This document shows positions 1 through 12,519 of a stretch of 64,000 nucleotides of DNA, piece by piece. The notes under the pieces are model-generated. The model was given only the letters and a program-made list of their open reading frames with translations, ran no database searches and had not been told where the DNA came from. The first letter of the stretch is position 1. Each line of letters starts with the position of its first letter. The translations under genes were made by a program, and so were the position numbers. Origin of the DNA: Paenibacillus methanolicus (GTDB taxonomy: Bacteria > Bacillota > Bacilli > Paenibacillales > Paenibacillaceae); contig NZ_VNHS01000001.1 of assembly GCF_008124765.1 (NCBI RefSeq), positions 620,001 to 684,000 of the forward strand, read 5' to 3'.

Positions 1-2466
<2,466 letters not shown>

Positions 2467-2492
2467 GGCCTTGCAGCTTTGCGCAGAGAAGC

Positions 2493-2516
2493 AGCCCGCC
2501 TGACATCAGGCGGGCT
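2493..2516 (+). terminator. GC-rich hairpin between the two lyase genes
   Basis: AGCCCGCCTGA pairs with TCAGGCGGGCT around a CA centre, giving about 10 paired bases. No T-run follows, so it is more likely a 3'-end stabiliser or attenuator than a full terminator. It sits 27 nt after the first stop codon and 88 nt before the next start. Confidence 0.5.
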
Positions 2517-2604
2517 ATGTCGCCAAGGTGATGAGGAATACCGGAACGAGAACTGGCCCAGAATGGAAGAATAACAGGGAGACGCTCCCGGAAAGAGGTT
2601 AACG

Positions 2605-5600
2605 ATGGGTAATGCGGTATTCAGTCGCAAAATCGTTGTCCTGCTTCTCGGCCTGACGCTTGGATTCGGCTTGCTGCCCTTAAACTTCTCGACGCGGGAC
2701 GCGCAAGCGGCCAATTATCCGCTAGGCGAGGAAATGGTTGCGAACGGCAGCTTCGAATCGCTAACTAACGGTTTCCCTTCGAACTGGACCGCCATTAATG
2801 GAACCCAAGCTTCCATGACGGTGGATACATCCCAAACTACCCATGGAGGGAGAGCCTTAAAGATCACCGACACGGCAGGAAGCTGCAATGGCGGAACGCA
2901 ATCAAGCTGCGAAGTCGGCGTGAAGTCGGATCCGATCGCGATTCGATATGGCGACACGTATACGGCCGAAGTAAGAGCCTACGTCAGTCAAGGCCAAGTT
3001 CGCATGATGGTTCGAACCTATGACTCGGATCACAACCCAAGTACCCAGCTATATGTAGCCGATTCCACGCTGGATGCGGGCTGGCAGACCGTATCGATTA
3101 CGTTTACGCCTCCGGAAAGCCACAGCGCGACCGCAGTCATCTTGGTGTACGAGCGATCCACGACGGCGCCTACGCAAGCTACGATCGATGAAGTCTCGTT
3201 GAAGCTGTCGGGCGATCTGGTCCATAATGGCGGCTTCGAACTTATTCCAACGCCGTCGAACGGCTTCCCGATCGGCTGGGTTCCCTTGAACAACGTCGCG
3301 CCCTCTTCCGTATCGATGAGTTATGTACCAGCTAACGTAAGCGCAGGCAGCGGAAGCGTGATGATCGTCGACAACAGCGGCGGCGAACCTTACGGCGATG
3401 TCGGCTTGAAAGCCCCGCCTATATCCATTCGGCCGGGCGAAACGTTCGACATTAAGGCGAAAGTGAAGGTTGCGGAAGGGAACGTCATGGTACTGGCCCG
3501 CTCTTCTAACGGCAGCGGTCAATATGAGCAGTCATACGGATTTCGGACCGCGGCCGCCGGCTGGCAGACGATTGCGTTCTCGCACACGCCGGTGGATCCG
3601 GATGCGTCGACCCTCGTCCTGGAGATATACGGGCGAGACACCGACAATTCGGACGGATGGAAGACGACCGCTTACGTCGACGAAGTATCCGTCACGCGCA
3701 GCGGGCTGCTGTACAATCCCAGCTTCGAAGAGGGGACGGGAACATGGCCCGAAGGCTGGAGCGTCTCCGGCACGCCGGCGAGCGGCACCGCCTGGGTAAC
3801 CGCTCCGCATCCGATCGACCATGGAACCAAAGCGGTCCGAATCGCGCAGTCGTCGGTGCAGCTGCACAGTATTCCCGTCAAACACAAGCTTCTCGCAATC
3901 AATGGCAGTTACTCTGGCGCCACCTATACCGCCGAGGTAAAGACCAAGGTAACGAGCGGGAAAGCGACGTTGACGCTCCAATATTTGAATGCGGCAGGTT
4001 ACCCCATCGAAAATTCGGTTACCGCGCAGGCGAATGCCGCTCCACAATGGCAGACGTTGAAGGCAACCTTGAAACCGCCGAATTATGCCGAGACGGTGAG
4101 AGTGGTTCTGTCCGTCGAGGGCGCTTCTGCCGACGCGGTGTTCGATTCGGCCGAGCTGCGGTTCGGATGGCCGATCACCGCTGCCGGGGATAAAACGATG
4201 CCGTTCAGACCTGCAGATCAATCGTCCGCCGAACAAAATCCGCCGGACTTCTCCTGGACGTACGTTGACGGAGCCGACCGATACGAGCTCCAGATCGCAA
4301 CGAACGCCTCCTTCGACAAGGACTCGATTATCTATGAACACGCGAACATCCCCGTCAATGTATATAACCTGCCGAGAACCTTGACCGCAGGCACCGCGTA
4401 TTACTGGCGCGTGCGCTACCATGCAACGCAAGGCTCGGCTTGGAGCGACGTCCGGCAGTTCAGCATCAAATCGAACGCGCACGCGTTCACGGTGCCCGAT
4501 ATCGAAACGATGATCCATGCCGTGCCGAGCGCACGCCCTCGAATCTTGACCACGCCGGGCACGCTGCAAGCATTTAAAGCAAAAAAAGATAACGTAGGCA
4601 TGCCGATATTCGATTTCGTCAAAGCAAGAATAGACGACATGATCGCGAGAAACACCGATTCCAATCCGAATAATAATCATCCTCTCCCTTCCGATCCGAC
4701 TTCGGATACGTGGGATGCCACCTCCGGGGAAAGCACGACGATTATAGCCGGTTCGTTGATGTATTTGATTACGGGCGAACCGCAATACCTCGAATTCACG
4801 AAGACGCGCCTGATGAACATCATCGGCTGGGATCCGAACGGGGCGACGAGCTATCAGAATGACGATCGTTCGTTCCGCGAAATCGTACTGGCCGCGGCCG
4901 TCGCGTACGACTGGTTGAACGCAACGGGGAACTTCACGGCAGCCGAAAGACAAGAGCTGCTTACGGCCATCCACACGAGGACCCAGACGCTCTACGGCGA
5001 TATTCTGGATGACTCGTCCCTGTACAAGAGTCCCTATAATTCCCACGGGGGGACGGCCGCCGGCTACGTGGCGATCATCGCGACGGCGATGATGCACGAG
5101 ACGGCCATCGTCAACGGCGTCTCGATGCACGATGCCGCGAAAGAATGGTTCAGGAAGGCGGTCCCCGTCCGCATCAATATGTACCCGCCTATCGGAGGCG
5201 AGCAGGGAGGCTGGGCTTCAGGTACGGGGTATTGGGGAGTCTCGCACTTGGCGGACAAACGGGTGGCGGATGTCTTGAAAGCCGCGACCGGCGTGGACTT
5301 GTATAAGAAGGCATTCTCGATTAACGAACAGAATATGGTTCCGTATTTCTGGCCGATCGGGTCGCCCGCCGGCAATTTCGGGGACAGCGCCGAAGAGCCG
5401 ATGAAAGGCGAGACCGTCAGTCTGCTGAGGCGCCAAGCGGAGATGTACGCCAATCCGATTGCCCAGTGGTACGCCTCGGCGGCGCGGGTTCAAGTGGATC
5501 CATACCGGCTGTTCGCTTACCCGTACGGCACGACTACCGTCGGCAAGCTGCCGCCGTTCGCGCTGCCTCCGGCCCGCTGGCAGAAGGATGTCGGGTGGGT

Positions 5601-7098
5601 CGCCATGCACTCCAGCCTGTACGATCCCGACCGAATATCGTTGACCTTCAAATCCAGTCCATACGGCAGCTACAATCATAGCCACGCCGATCAGAACGGC
5701 TTCACGATCAATGCGTTCGGCGAGAAACTGGCGATCGATGCCGGCTATTACGACGACTATGCAAGTCCGTATCACAATAATTATTACCGGACGACATTGG
5801 CCCATAATGCGATTACCTATAAGTCGAGCGCCACGGGCGTCAGCATGGGACAGAAGACAGACGACCTCAAAGCGACCGGACGCATTGCCGGATTCGCGTC
5901 GATCGGAGCGTTCGACGGGACGGTAGGCGACGCGACGGCGGCGTACAATCAGGATGCCAATCTGCCGGGCTTGGACTTGGCCAGAAGAGGGATTATTTAC
6001 GTCAAGCCGAACGCCTTCGTCATGATCGACAAGCTCGATGCCAAAGCGGCGTCCAGCGCCTCGTTTGAATACTTGCTTCATGCCGATTCGAATTTGACGA
6101 TAAACGGGCAGGAGGCGACGATCGAGAAGAATAACGCGAAGATGAAGGCCCGGATTCAATACCCGGCCATCCTGAACGCGACGACCACCGTCAATTTCGA
6201 GACCGCTTCGGGCACGCCGATAACGCCGAATTTTGCCACGCCTAAACCATTGCAGAAGCACGCCAAGTTTACGTTTCCTTCGGCGACGTCGCAGACGATC
6301 ATCTCCACGTACCAGCCGTATCGGGACGCGCCGGCGCCGGGGGTCATTACGACGCAGACTCACTTGGATGCGAACAATCAGCCGTACTATCAGCGTCTGT
6401 CGTTCGCGGATGGAACCATGGTCTATGTCCGCTTGGCGGGAAGCGGCCTCGTTAAGGTGAACGACAACTTCAAGTTCGACGGCATGGCCGCCGCCGTGCG
6501 CGGGAACAGCGTCATGCTCTTGGACGGCGTCCGGCTCGAGAAGGACGGGGTCGCGCTGATTGAATCATCGGCGAATGTTCCCGCGACCGTCGCGCTGAAC
6601 GCATCGGAAGTCTCCATCTCCGGCGATGCCGCTCGGCTGCAGGTTACCATCAACACAAGCGCGACGACTCTCATTGACGAGACATACACGGCAGTTGACA
6701 TGAATGAGACGGACGGCATGATCAAACGAGGCGTGCATTGGAGCAAAAGCGCAAACGCGATGACCATCAACACGGAATCGGGCCGCCATTTCTGGTTGAG
6801 CAACGTTTCGGCGCCGGGGCCCAAACCTAGCGAGAACGTGACTCTAACCGTCAAAGTAGACGGACAAATTATTGGGGAGCACTCCTTGCCGGCTCATGGC
6901 ACCTATGCCGGCGGGACGGCTAGTTATGGTCAATTAACAAGCATTCCGGCTGGCACCTATACCATCATTAGCGCCCCGCCTGGACTCATTTTCGACAAAG
7001 AGGGGGCCGCGTCGGGGAGGAAGACGTTGAGCGGATCTCCCTGGGTCATCTTGGACGGAGCCTCCGGAGGCATGCTCGAATTGCAAACCGCGCCTTGA
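2605..7098 (+). CDS. Heparinase II/III-like secreted lyase with three N-terminal carbohydrate-binding-like modules
   Basis: 1497 residues. The ATG at 2605 follows GAAAGAGG by 6 nt and starts a signal peptide (KIVVLLLGLTLGFGLLPL, then an Ala-rich cleavage region near residue 33). Three CBM4/9-like sandwiches follow, each opening with an NGSFE/NGGFE/NPSFE motif (about 45, 205 and 370). Next come a fibronectin-like/DUF4962-type segment (about 525-620) and the alpha/alpha toroid. The family hallmarks are present: NSHGG near 811 and GSYNHSHADQNGF near 1021, the latter carrying the conserved His residues of heparinase II/III-type lyases. A beta-sandwich follows. It lacks the CBM35-like, FIVAR and Ig-like tail of its two paralogues. 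By family it cleaves uronic-acid polysaccharides by beta-elimination. The actual substrate is unknown. Confidence 0.85.
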   Translation: MGNAVFSRKIVVLLLGLTLGFGLLPLNFSTRDAQAANYPLGEEMVANGSFESLTNGFPSNWTAINGTQASMTVDTSQTTHGGRALKITDTAGSCNGGTQSSCEVGVKSDPIAIRYGDTYTAEVRAYVSQGQVRMMVRTYDSDHNPSTQLYVADSTLDAGWQTVSITFTPPESHSATAVILVYERSTTAPTQATIDEVSLKLSGDLVHNGGFELIPTPSNGFPIGWVPLNNVAPSSVSMSYVPANVSAGSGSVMIVDNSGGEPYGDVGLKAPPISIRPGETFDIKAKVKVAEGNVMVLARSSNGSGQYEQSYGFRTAAAGWQTIAFSHTPVDPDASTLVLEIYGRDTDNSDGWKTTAYVDEVSVTRSGLLYNPSFEEGTGTWPEGWSVSGTPASGTAWVTAPHPIDHGTKAVRIAQSSVQLHSIPVKHKLLAINGSYSGATYTAEVKTKVTSGKATLTLQYLNAAGYPIENSVTAQANAAPQWQTLKATLKPPNYAETVRVVLSVEGASADAVFDSAELRFGWPITAAGDKTMPFRPADQSSAEQNPPDFSWTYVDGADRYELQIATNASFDKDSIIYEHANIPVNVYNLPRTLTAGTAYYWRVRYHATQGSAWSDVRQFSIKSNAHAFTVPDIETMIHAVPSARPRILTTPGTLQAFKAKKDNVGMPIFDFVKARIDDMIARNTDSNPNNNHPLPSDPTSDTWDATSGESTTIIAGSLMYLITGEPQYLEFTKTRLMNIIGWDPNGATSYQNDDRSFREIVLAAAVAYDWLNATGNFTAAERQELLTAIHTRTQTLYGDILDDSSLYKSPYNSHGGTAAGYVAIIATAMMHETAIVNGVSMHDAAKEWFRKAVPVRINMYPPIGGEQGGWASGTGYWGVSHLADKRVADVLKAATGVDLYKKAFSINEQNMVPYFWPIGSPAGNFGDSAEEPMKGETVSLLRRQAEMYANPIAQWYASAARVQVDPYRLFAYPYGTTTVGKLPPFALPPARWQKDVGWVAMHSSLYDPDRISLTFKSSPYGSYNHSHADQNGFTINAFGEKLAIDAGYYDDYASPYHNNYYRTTLAHNAITYKSSATGVSMGQKTDDLKATGRIAGFASIGAFDGTVGDATAAYNQDANLPGLDLARRGIIYVKPNAFVMIDKLDAKAASSASFEYLLHADSNLTINGQEATIEKNNAKMKARIQYPAILNATTTVNFETASGTPITPNFATPKPLQKHAKFTFPSATSQTIISTYQPYRDAPAPGVITTQTHLDANNQPYYQRLSFADGTMVYVRLAGSGLVKVNDNFKFDGMAAAVRGNSVMLLDGVRLEKDGVALIESSANVPATVALNASEVSISGDAARLQVTINTSATTLIDETYTAVDMNETDGMIKRGVHWSKSANAMTINTESGRHFWLSNVSAPGPKPSENVTLTVKVDGQIIGEHSLPAHGTYAGGTASYGQLTSIPAGTYTIISAPPGLIFDKEGAASGRKTLSGSPWVILDGASGGMLELQTAP

Positions 7099-7143
7099 TC
7101 CGAGTGCGGGAATAAACGGGTTTATGGTTTGACAGCAGACGCC

Positions 7144-7197
7144 AAGAGCCACGCCTTCAACTCCCGGTTACATGGGGGAAGAGGGCGCGGCTCTTTT
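7144..7197 (+). terminator. Probable terminator after the lyase gene
   Basis: AAGAGCCACGCC at 7144-7155 pairs with GGCGCGGCTCTT at 7184-7195 with one mismatch, followed by a short T-run. The T-run is on the + side only, so it serves the lyase gene. The loop is long (28 nt), which lowers certainty. Confidence 0.5.
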
Positions 7198-7209
7198 GCA
7201 CTCCGCAGC

Positions 7210-8376
7210 TTATTCTAGTAATGGATTCGTCGTGGCCACGATCTCGCCATGGCGTACGTATACTCTCGGCACCCGCTTGCCGATGAGGCACACGACCTCA
7301 TATGGGATCGTCCCCATATGGAATGCGACTTCGTGGATCGAGATCCGTTCACCCGCCGACATCCCGAACAGCGTGACCGTTTCTCCTGCCTTCAGGTCGG
7401 GGAAGGAGGTGACGTCGATCATCGTTTGGTCCATGCAAACTCTGCCGATGATCGGGACCCGCTGCCCGCGGACCAGCGCGAATCCGTTATTGGACAGCTG
7501 GCGCGACAATCCGTCGGCATACCCGACCGGGAGGGTCGCAACCAGACTATTCTTATCCGTTCGATAGGTAAGCCCGTAGCTGACGGGCGTATTGCTAAGC
7601 ACGGACTTCACGACGGCAACGTTGGTTTTCAATTGCATCGCTTCCCGGAACGGATAGTCCGGATGAACATCTCCCGCCAAAGGGGTCAGGCCGTACAACG
7701 CGATTCCGATTCGCGCCATGTCCATATGCATGTCGGGAAACTTCATCGCCGCGGCGCTGTTGGAGCAATGCTTGATCGGAATATGGACGCCGCTCTCGGA
7801 TAACCGTTGGAGCAAGGAGACGAACGCGTCGAATTGTTCGTGCGTAAAAGCCGGATCCGGGTTGTCCGCATCGGCGAAATGCGTGAAGATGCCCTCGATC
7901 GCAACTCGCGAGCTTAAGCTTGCGAGGCACGCAGGCAGCACTTCTTCCGGCGTGAAACCTAATCGGGACATGCCCGTGTCGACCTTCAGGTGAACGCGAG
8001 CTTGAAGTCCGAGAGCCACGGCGCGGCTTGCGACGTCCGCCAACATATCGCTTGTCGAGACGGTGATGGTCAGCTGATGCCGAATCGCCGCTTCCATCGC
8101 ATGCTGTGGCGTGTAGCCCAGGATAAGGACGGGAGTCTGTATGCCTGCGCGTCGAAGTTGAATCGCTTCGTCCGCGAACGCCACGCCCAAATAATCGGCC
8201 CCGGCTTCGATCGCCGTTATCGCCGCTTGAATGGCGCCATGCCCATATCCGTCGGCTTTCACGACCGCCATGAGGCGCACGGCTGGATTCAGCTTCTGTT
8301 TGAACAAGCGAACGTTATGATCGATTGCATCCAACGAGATCTCCGCCCAGGTCTCTCGGTAACGGTAAGCCGTCAT
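7210..8376 (-). CDS. alr: Alanine racemase
   Basis: 388 residues from the ATG at 8376, which has AGGAG 8 nt upstream; a start at 8403 would lack a ribosome site. The enzyme interconverts L- and D-alanine with pyridoxal phosphate and supplies D-Ala for peptidoglycan. The PLP lysine lies in MAVVKADGYGHG. The catalytic tyrosine region is YGLTYRTD, and the C-terminal domain has GRVCMDQTMIDVT. Length and motifs match the family. It is the only minus-strand gene between two + strand blocks and is divergent from the aminotransferase. Firmicutes often have two copies, so this may be the second one. Confidence 0.93.
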   Translation of the reverse strand: MTAYRYRETWAEISLDAIDHNVRLFKQKLNPAVRLMAVVKADGYGHGAIQAAITAIEAGADYLGVAFADEAIQLRRAGIQTPVLILGYTPQHAMEAAIRHQLTITVSTSDMLADVASRAVALGLQARVHLKVDTGMSRLGFTPEEVLPACLASLSSRVAIEGIFTHFADADNPDPAFTHEQFDAFVSLLQRLSESGVHIPIKHCSNSAAAMKFPDMHMDMARIGIALYGLTPLAGDVHPDYPFREAMQLKTNVAVVKSVLSNTPVSYGLTYRTDKNSLVATLPVGYADGLSRQLSNNGFALVRGQRVPIIGRVCMDQTMIDVTSFPDLKAGETVTLFGMSAGERISIHEVAFHMGTIPYEVVCLIGKRVPRVYVRHGEIVATTNPLLE

Positions 8377-8600
8377 ACAGTCATCTCCTAAACCGGCTTT
8401 CAATTACGCCTGGTTCCGAATCTTCCAATTGTAGTAAGCGTGTACCTTGATATAGTTTAACACCGCTTGGCGTCCGCGAGGGAATGTCAAAAGAATACGG
8501 AATTTAGGCCCGATTAACGGCCGATTTTTGTGCAATTCTTCCATCGTTTCCCGTTGTCCAAAAAAGGTACGTTTAGGGAAGAAAAGAGGTGATGACGGAC

Positions 8601-9782
8601 GTGCTTTATCAATCCAACCGCGTAGCGCAAATCCCTCCGTACGTATTCGCGGAATTGAACACGAAGAAGGAGCAGCTGGTCCGATCCGGCATCGATGTCA
8701 TCGATTTGGGCATCGGCGACCCGGATCTCCCGACCCCGCGGCACATTGTCGAGAAGCTGATCGAGGAGATGCGCAACCCTGCCAACATGAAATACCCGAA
8801 CTTCATCGGATGCGCGGAATTCCGGCAGGCGGTGGCGGGTTTCTATAAGCGGCAGTATGACGTTGATCTTGATCCGGACACCGAGGTGCTTATGCTGATC
8901 GGATCGAAAGAAGGGATCGCTCATCTGATTCCGGCCTTAATCGACCCCGGCGACGTGGTGCTTATTCCCGATCCGAGCTACCCGGTGTATCGGGTCGCGA
9001 CGGCGATTGCGGGCGGGCGCGCCTATGGCATGCCGCTGACGGAAGCCAATCGATTCGAGCCGAGGTTCGATTCGATTCCGAGCGACACGGCGGAGCGCGC
9101 CCGGTTGATGTTCCTGAATTATCCCGGCAATCCGACGTCGGCGACGGTCGATCCCGACTTCTTCGGGCGGGCCGTATCCTACGCGCGGAAGCATGAGATT
9201 CCGATCGCGCACGATTCGGCTTACAACATGGTAACTTTCGACGGGTATCAAGCGCCCAGCATCCTGCAAGCCGAAGGAGCCAAGGAGATCGCGGTCGAAT
9301 TCGGGTCGTTATCCAAAACCTACAATATGACGGGCTGGCGCATCGGCTACGTCGTCGGCAACCGGCACATCTTAAAGGCCTTGGCCACGATCAAGAACAA
9401 TACGGATACCGGCCAATTCACGCCCATCCAGAAAGCGGCCGCCTTCGCGTTGAACGGCGACCAACGCTCCATCGCCGAACACAATCGGATTTATCGGGAA
9501 CGGATGAACGTCGTGCTGGACGGATTAGCCTCAATCGGGGTCAAGGCGCAGTTGCCTAGAGGCAGCTTCTTCATCTGGGCTCCCGTTCCAACCGGATATA
9601 CGTCGGCCGAGTTCGTCTCGCGCGTCCTGGAGCAGACCGGCGTCATCCTGACGCCGGGGAGCGCCTTCGGTCCGGAGGGAGACGGGTACGTTCGCCTATC
9701 CGTGTCGGTGCCGAATGAGCGGCTGGAAGACGCCATGAGCAGAATCAAACAAAAATTGCAACTCGATGGAGGAGTCCAATGA
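8601..9782 (+). CDS. Class I/II PLP aminotransferase, LL-diaminopimelate aminotransferase-like
   Basis: About 393 residues. Possible starts are GTG 8589, ATG 8592 and GTG 8601. The GTG at 8601 has GAGGTGAT about 7 nt upstream, whereas the earlier codons overlap that site, so 8601 is preferred. Fold-type I hallmarks are the N-terminal DLGIGDPDLPTP, FLNYPGNPTSA, the PLP lysine in SLSKTYNMTGWRIGY, and a C-terminal arginine in GDGYVRLSVS. The closest recognisable relatives are DapL/AspC-like enzymes. The stop overlaps the start of the aldehyde dehydrogenase (ATGA), so the two are translationally coupled and probably act on consecutive intermediates. That favours a catabolic transaminase over a role in lysine biosynthesis. 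Confidence 0.85.
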   Translation: MLYQSNRVAQIPPYVFAELNTKKEQLVRSGIDVIDLGIGDPDLPTPRHIVEKLIEEMRNPANMKYPNFIGCAEFRQAVAGFYKRQYDVDLDPDTEVLMLIGSKEGIAHLIPALIDPGDVVLIPDPSYPVYRVATAIAGGRAYGMPLTEANRFEPRFDSIPSDTAERARLMFLNYPGNPTSATVDPDFFGRAVSYARKHEIPIAHDSAYNMVTFDGYQAPSILQAEGAKEIAVEFGSLSKTYNMTGWRIGYVVGNRHILKALATIKNNTDTGQFTPIQKAAAFALNGDQRSIAEHNRIYRERMNVVLDGLASIGVKAQLPRGSFFIWAPVPTGYTSAEFVSRVLEQTGVILTPGSAFGPEGDGYVRLSVSVPNERLEDAMSRIKQKLQLDGGVQ

Positions 9783-11263
9783 AACAGATCGTGAATTACA
9801 TCCATGGCGAATGGAAGGCGTCGTCATCCGGGAAATTCGTGCCCGTTATCAATCCGGCGACGGGAGAAACGCTCGGGGAAGTAACCCAGTCAACGGCCGA
9901 GGAAGTCGATCTTGCCGTTCAAGCGGCCACCGAAGCACAGAAGTCGTGGCGGCTTGTGCCGGCCCCCGAACGGGCGGACGTTCTCTATAACGTGGCGCGA
10001 TTGCTGAAGGAGCGAAAAGAAGAGCTGGCCCAAATTCTGACGCGCGAGATGGGCAAAGTCATAGCGGAAGCGAGAGGCGAAGTCCAGGAAGCGATCGATA
10101 TGGCGTATTACATGGCCGGGGAAGGGCGCCGGCTGTTCGGCGATACCGTTCCGTCCGAGCTTCGCGATAAATTCGCCATGAGCGTCCGGGTGCCGATAGG
10201 GGTTGCCGGGTTGATCACCCCATGGAACTTCCCGATCGCGATCGCGTCATGGAAGTCGCTGCCCGCCCTTGTAGCCGGCAATGCCGTCGTCTGGAAGCCG
10301 GCTTCGGAGACGCCGATGATTGCGGCCGAATTCGTCAAGATCTATGAAGAGGCCGGGCTGACGAAAGGCTTGGTCAATCTCGTCCACGGATCCGGCAGCG
10401 TCGTCGGCGCCGCGATGTTAGAGCATCCCGGCATCGACTTGATTTCCTTCACGGGCTCGAACGAGGTGGGCAAGCGGATCAATGAACGGGCGGGCGCGCT
10501 GCTCAAGCGGACGTCGCTCGAGATGGGCGGCAAGAACGCCGTGATCGTGATGGACGATGCCGATCTCGAGCTGGCCGTGGACGGCATCTTGTGGAGCGCG
10601 TACGGCACCAGCGGCCAACGTTGCACGGCATGCAGCCGCGTCATCGCGCATGAAGCGATCAAGGAGGAGCTGGAAGTCAGGCTGCTGGAGAGAATCGCGC
10701 AATTAAAGCTGGGCAGCGGGCTCGATCCGTCCGTTCACGTCGGTCCGGTCATTAACCGCGCTTCGCTTACGCGAATCGACGGCTATGTGCGGCTTGGCTT
10801 GGAGGAAGGGGCGAAGTTGATTTGCGGCGGGCGGATCGCGACGGAGAGCGGTCTGGCGGAAGGGCATTTCTATACGCCGACGCTGCTTACGGACGTTACG
10901 CCGGATATGCGGATCGCGGGCGAAGAAATTTTCGGGCCGGTCGCATCGATCCTAACGGTCCGAAGCCTGGAAGAGGCGATCGAGGTCAACAATCAAGTGG
11001 AATTCGGTCTGTCCAGCGCCATCTATACGCGCGACGTTAACCAAGCCTACCGGGCAATGCGGGATTTGGATACGGGGCTCGTCTATGTGAACGCCGGAAC
11101 GAGCGGCGCCGAAATTCATCTGCCCTTCGGCGGGACCAAAGGAACCGGCAACGGGCACCGGGACTCCGGCGTCGCCTCGCTCGACGTGTATACGGAATGG
11201 AAGTCCATCTACGTGGATTACAGCGGGAAGCTGCAGCGGGCCCAGATCGACAATTACGGATGA
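9779..11263 (+). CDS. NAD(P)-dependent aldehyde dehydrogenase
   Basis: 494 residues, the usual ALDH length. It oxidises an aldehyde, probably a semialdehyde, to the carboxylate. Visible hallmarks: [14 protein letters not shown] (cofactor and substrate site), the Rossmann turn FTGSNEVG, the general-base Glu in LEMGGKN, the catalytic Cys in [10 protein letters not shown], and EIFGPVAS near the C terminus. The ATG overlaps the aminotransferase stop by 4 nt, with GGAGG just upstream. It resembles ketoglutarate- and aminoadipate-semialdehyde dehydrogenases, but the substrate is not fixed by motif. Its end overlaps the convergent CdaR-like gene by 10 bp. Confidence 0.9.
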   Translation: MKQIVNYIHGEWKASSSGKFVPVINPATGETLGEVTQSTAEEVDLAVQAATEAQKSWRLVPAPERADVLYNVARLLKERKEELAQILTREMGKVIAEARGEVQEAIDMAYYMAGEGRRLFGDTVPSELRDKFAMSVRVPIGVAGLITPWNFPIAIASWKSLPALVAGNAVVWKPASETPMIAAEFVKIYEEAGLTKGLVNLVHGSGSVVGAAMLEHPGIDLISFTGSNEVGKRINERAGALLKRTSLEMGGKNAVIVMDDADLELAVDGILWSAYGTSGQRCTACSRVIAHEAIKEELEVRLLERIAQLKLGSGLDPSVHVGPVINRASLTRIDGYVRLGLEEGAKLICGGRIATESGLAEGHFYTPTLLTDVTPDMRIAGEEIFGPVASILTVRSLEEAIEVNNQVEFGLSSAIYTRDVNQAYRAMRDLDTGLVYVNAGTSGAEIHLPFGGTKGTGNGHRDSGVASLDVYTEWKSIYVDYSGKLQRAQIDNYG

Positions 11264-12432
11264 CGGCCATTGTGGATGGCAACATACAGAAGCAGGCAAT
11301 GTTCGAAGGTCGAGAGATCGAGGCCGGTCAGCTCCGAGATTTTATCCAGCCGGTACAGCAGCGTATTCCGGTGAATGAATAACGTGCGTGCCGTCTCGCT
11401 CACGTTCATGTTGCATTTGCAATAGGACAGGAACGTAGAAGCCAACGTCTCGTAGCTGCCGTGATTCCGGAGCCCGCCCAGCTGGCCGGCGAGTTTGTCG
11501 ATGATGTACGGGGTTAGTTCTTTCGTTAATAGCTCTAATGTCAGATCCCAATCGTTGTAGTTATAGAACTTGGCGGGAAGCTGGCTCCGTTTGCCGGCTT
11601 GTAAGGTTCGGACGGCATTCTCGTACGATTCCTTGATCCCGTTCACGCCGTTCTTGACGTTCCCGATCGCAACGGACGCGCCGGCTTGATGCTTCTCCTG
11701 CGTAAAATGATTGAGCCGATGCATCCGATTCTCCAGCTTCTGCACGATCGTTTCCCGCTCATGCGGGAGAACGGCTTTGAGCACGATAAACCGTTCGAGG
11801 TTCAGCAGCGAGAAGATATCTTGCCGATGGTCGACGAATAGATGCTTCACCTGCTCGATCAATTCTCGTTGAAAATATGGCAGCGAATGTTTGTCCAGTC
11901 CCGGTACATGCAGGGAAAGCAAATCCATCTCGATGATGACGCAGATGCGATCCAGATCGAACCGGTAGCCGAGCATTTTGCCGTATTCGAGCATCGGATC
12001 GGCTTCGTCATGCCGGTTGGCGTACAGCAAATATTGAACGAGCGTATCCAGCGCTTTGGACTCGAGCACCGTCGTTTCCTTTTTGAACGATTCATGAAAC
12101 ATCAATTCGACATGGCTTTTCACCAGCTGCACGTATTTGCGGACGGTATCCGGAATGCCGGCAATGCCGAGGACGCCGATGACCTTGTCGTTGACGACGA
12201 TTGGCGTCGCGATGCCGGGCAATACGTTGTCCAGCCCTTTGACATCCTCCTCTCCGTAGGAGACGGGCTGGTTTCGGCGCAGGACGTCGATCGTGGCAAT
12301 ATGGAGGCTGCCCAGTCGGCTGCGGTCCGTCGAGCCGATGATGCTGCCTTTCTCGTCCGTGATGATGATGGGGTAGCCGATAATGTCGCTCGTGTTGTCG
12401 ACGATCGTTTGGGCAATATGCTCGAGAATCAT
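11254..12432 (-). CDS. CdaR/PucR-type transcriptional regulator with sugar-diacid recognition domain
   Basis: 392 residues from the ATG at 12432, with AAGGAG 10 nt upstream. Residues about 1-135 match the putative sugar-diacid recognition domain (IIGYPIIITDEKGSIIGSTD, then GIATPIVVNDKVIGVLGIAG). The middle is a GGDEF-like region. The end is a PucR C-terminal helix-turn-helix (NVSETARTLFIHRNTLLYRLDKI...TGLDL). Family members activate catabolic genes when bound to small acids such as glucarate or glycerate. It is divergent from the 2-hydroxyacid dehydrogenase and convergent on the aldehyde dehydrogenase, so those are likely targets. Confidence 0.9.
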   Translation of the reverse strand: MILEHIAQTIVDNTSDIIGYPIIITDEKGSIIGSTDRSRLGSLHIATIDVLRRNQPVSYGEEDVKGLDNVLPGIATPIVVNDKVIGVLGIAGIPDTVRKYVQLVKSHVELMFHESFKKETTVLESKALDTLVQYLLYANRHDEADPMLEYGKMLGYRFDLDRICVIIEMDLLSLHVPGLDKHSLPYFQRELIEQVKHLFVDHRQDIFSLLNLERFIVLKAVLPHERETIVQKLENRMHRLNHFTQEKHQAGASVAIGNVKNGVNGIKESYENAVRTLQAGKRSQLPAKFYNYNDWDLTLELLTKELTPYIIDKLAGQLGGLRNHGSYETLASTFLSYCKCNMNVSETARTLFIHRNTLLYRLDKISELTGLDLSTFEHCLLLYVAIHNGRHP

Positions 12433-12519
12433 GCACGTATCGCTCCTTCGCCTGACGGGGGTATGGAGCCCATTATAGCATGTTTGCCATCGCGGCAGTC
12501 GAGGAAAGGAGCTTCGAGA

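Noticed and set aside
3532-5130. 532-codon minus-strand ORF opposite the lyase gene (also 5218-6363 and 19610-20743)
   Set aside because: These are long antisense frames in GC-rich coding DNA. They are Arg-rich, have no recognisable domains or ribosome sites, and the + strand proteins have clear family motifs.
11842-12519. Upstream extension of the 2-hydroxyacid dehydrogenase frame
   Set aside because: It is the antisense of the CdaR-type gene; the real ribosome site and start are at 12502-12520.
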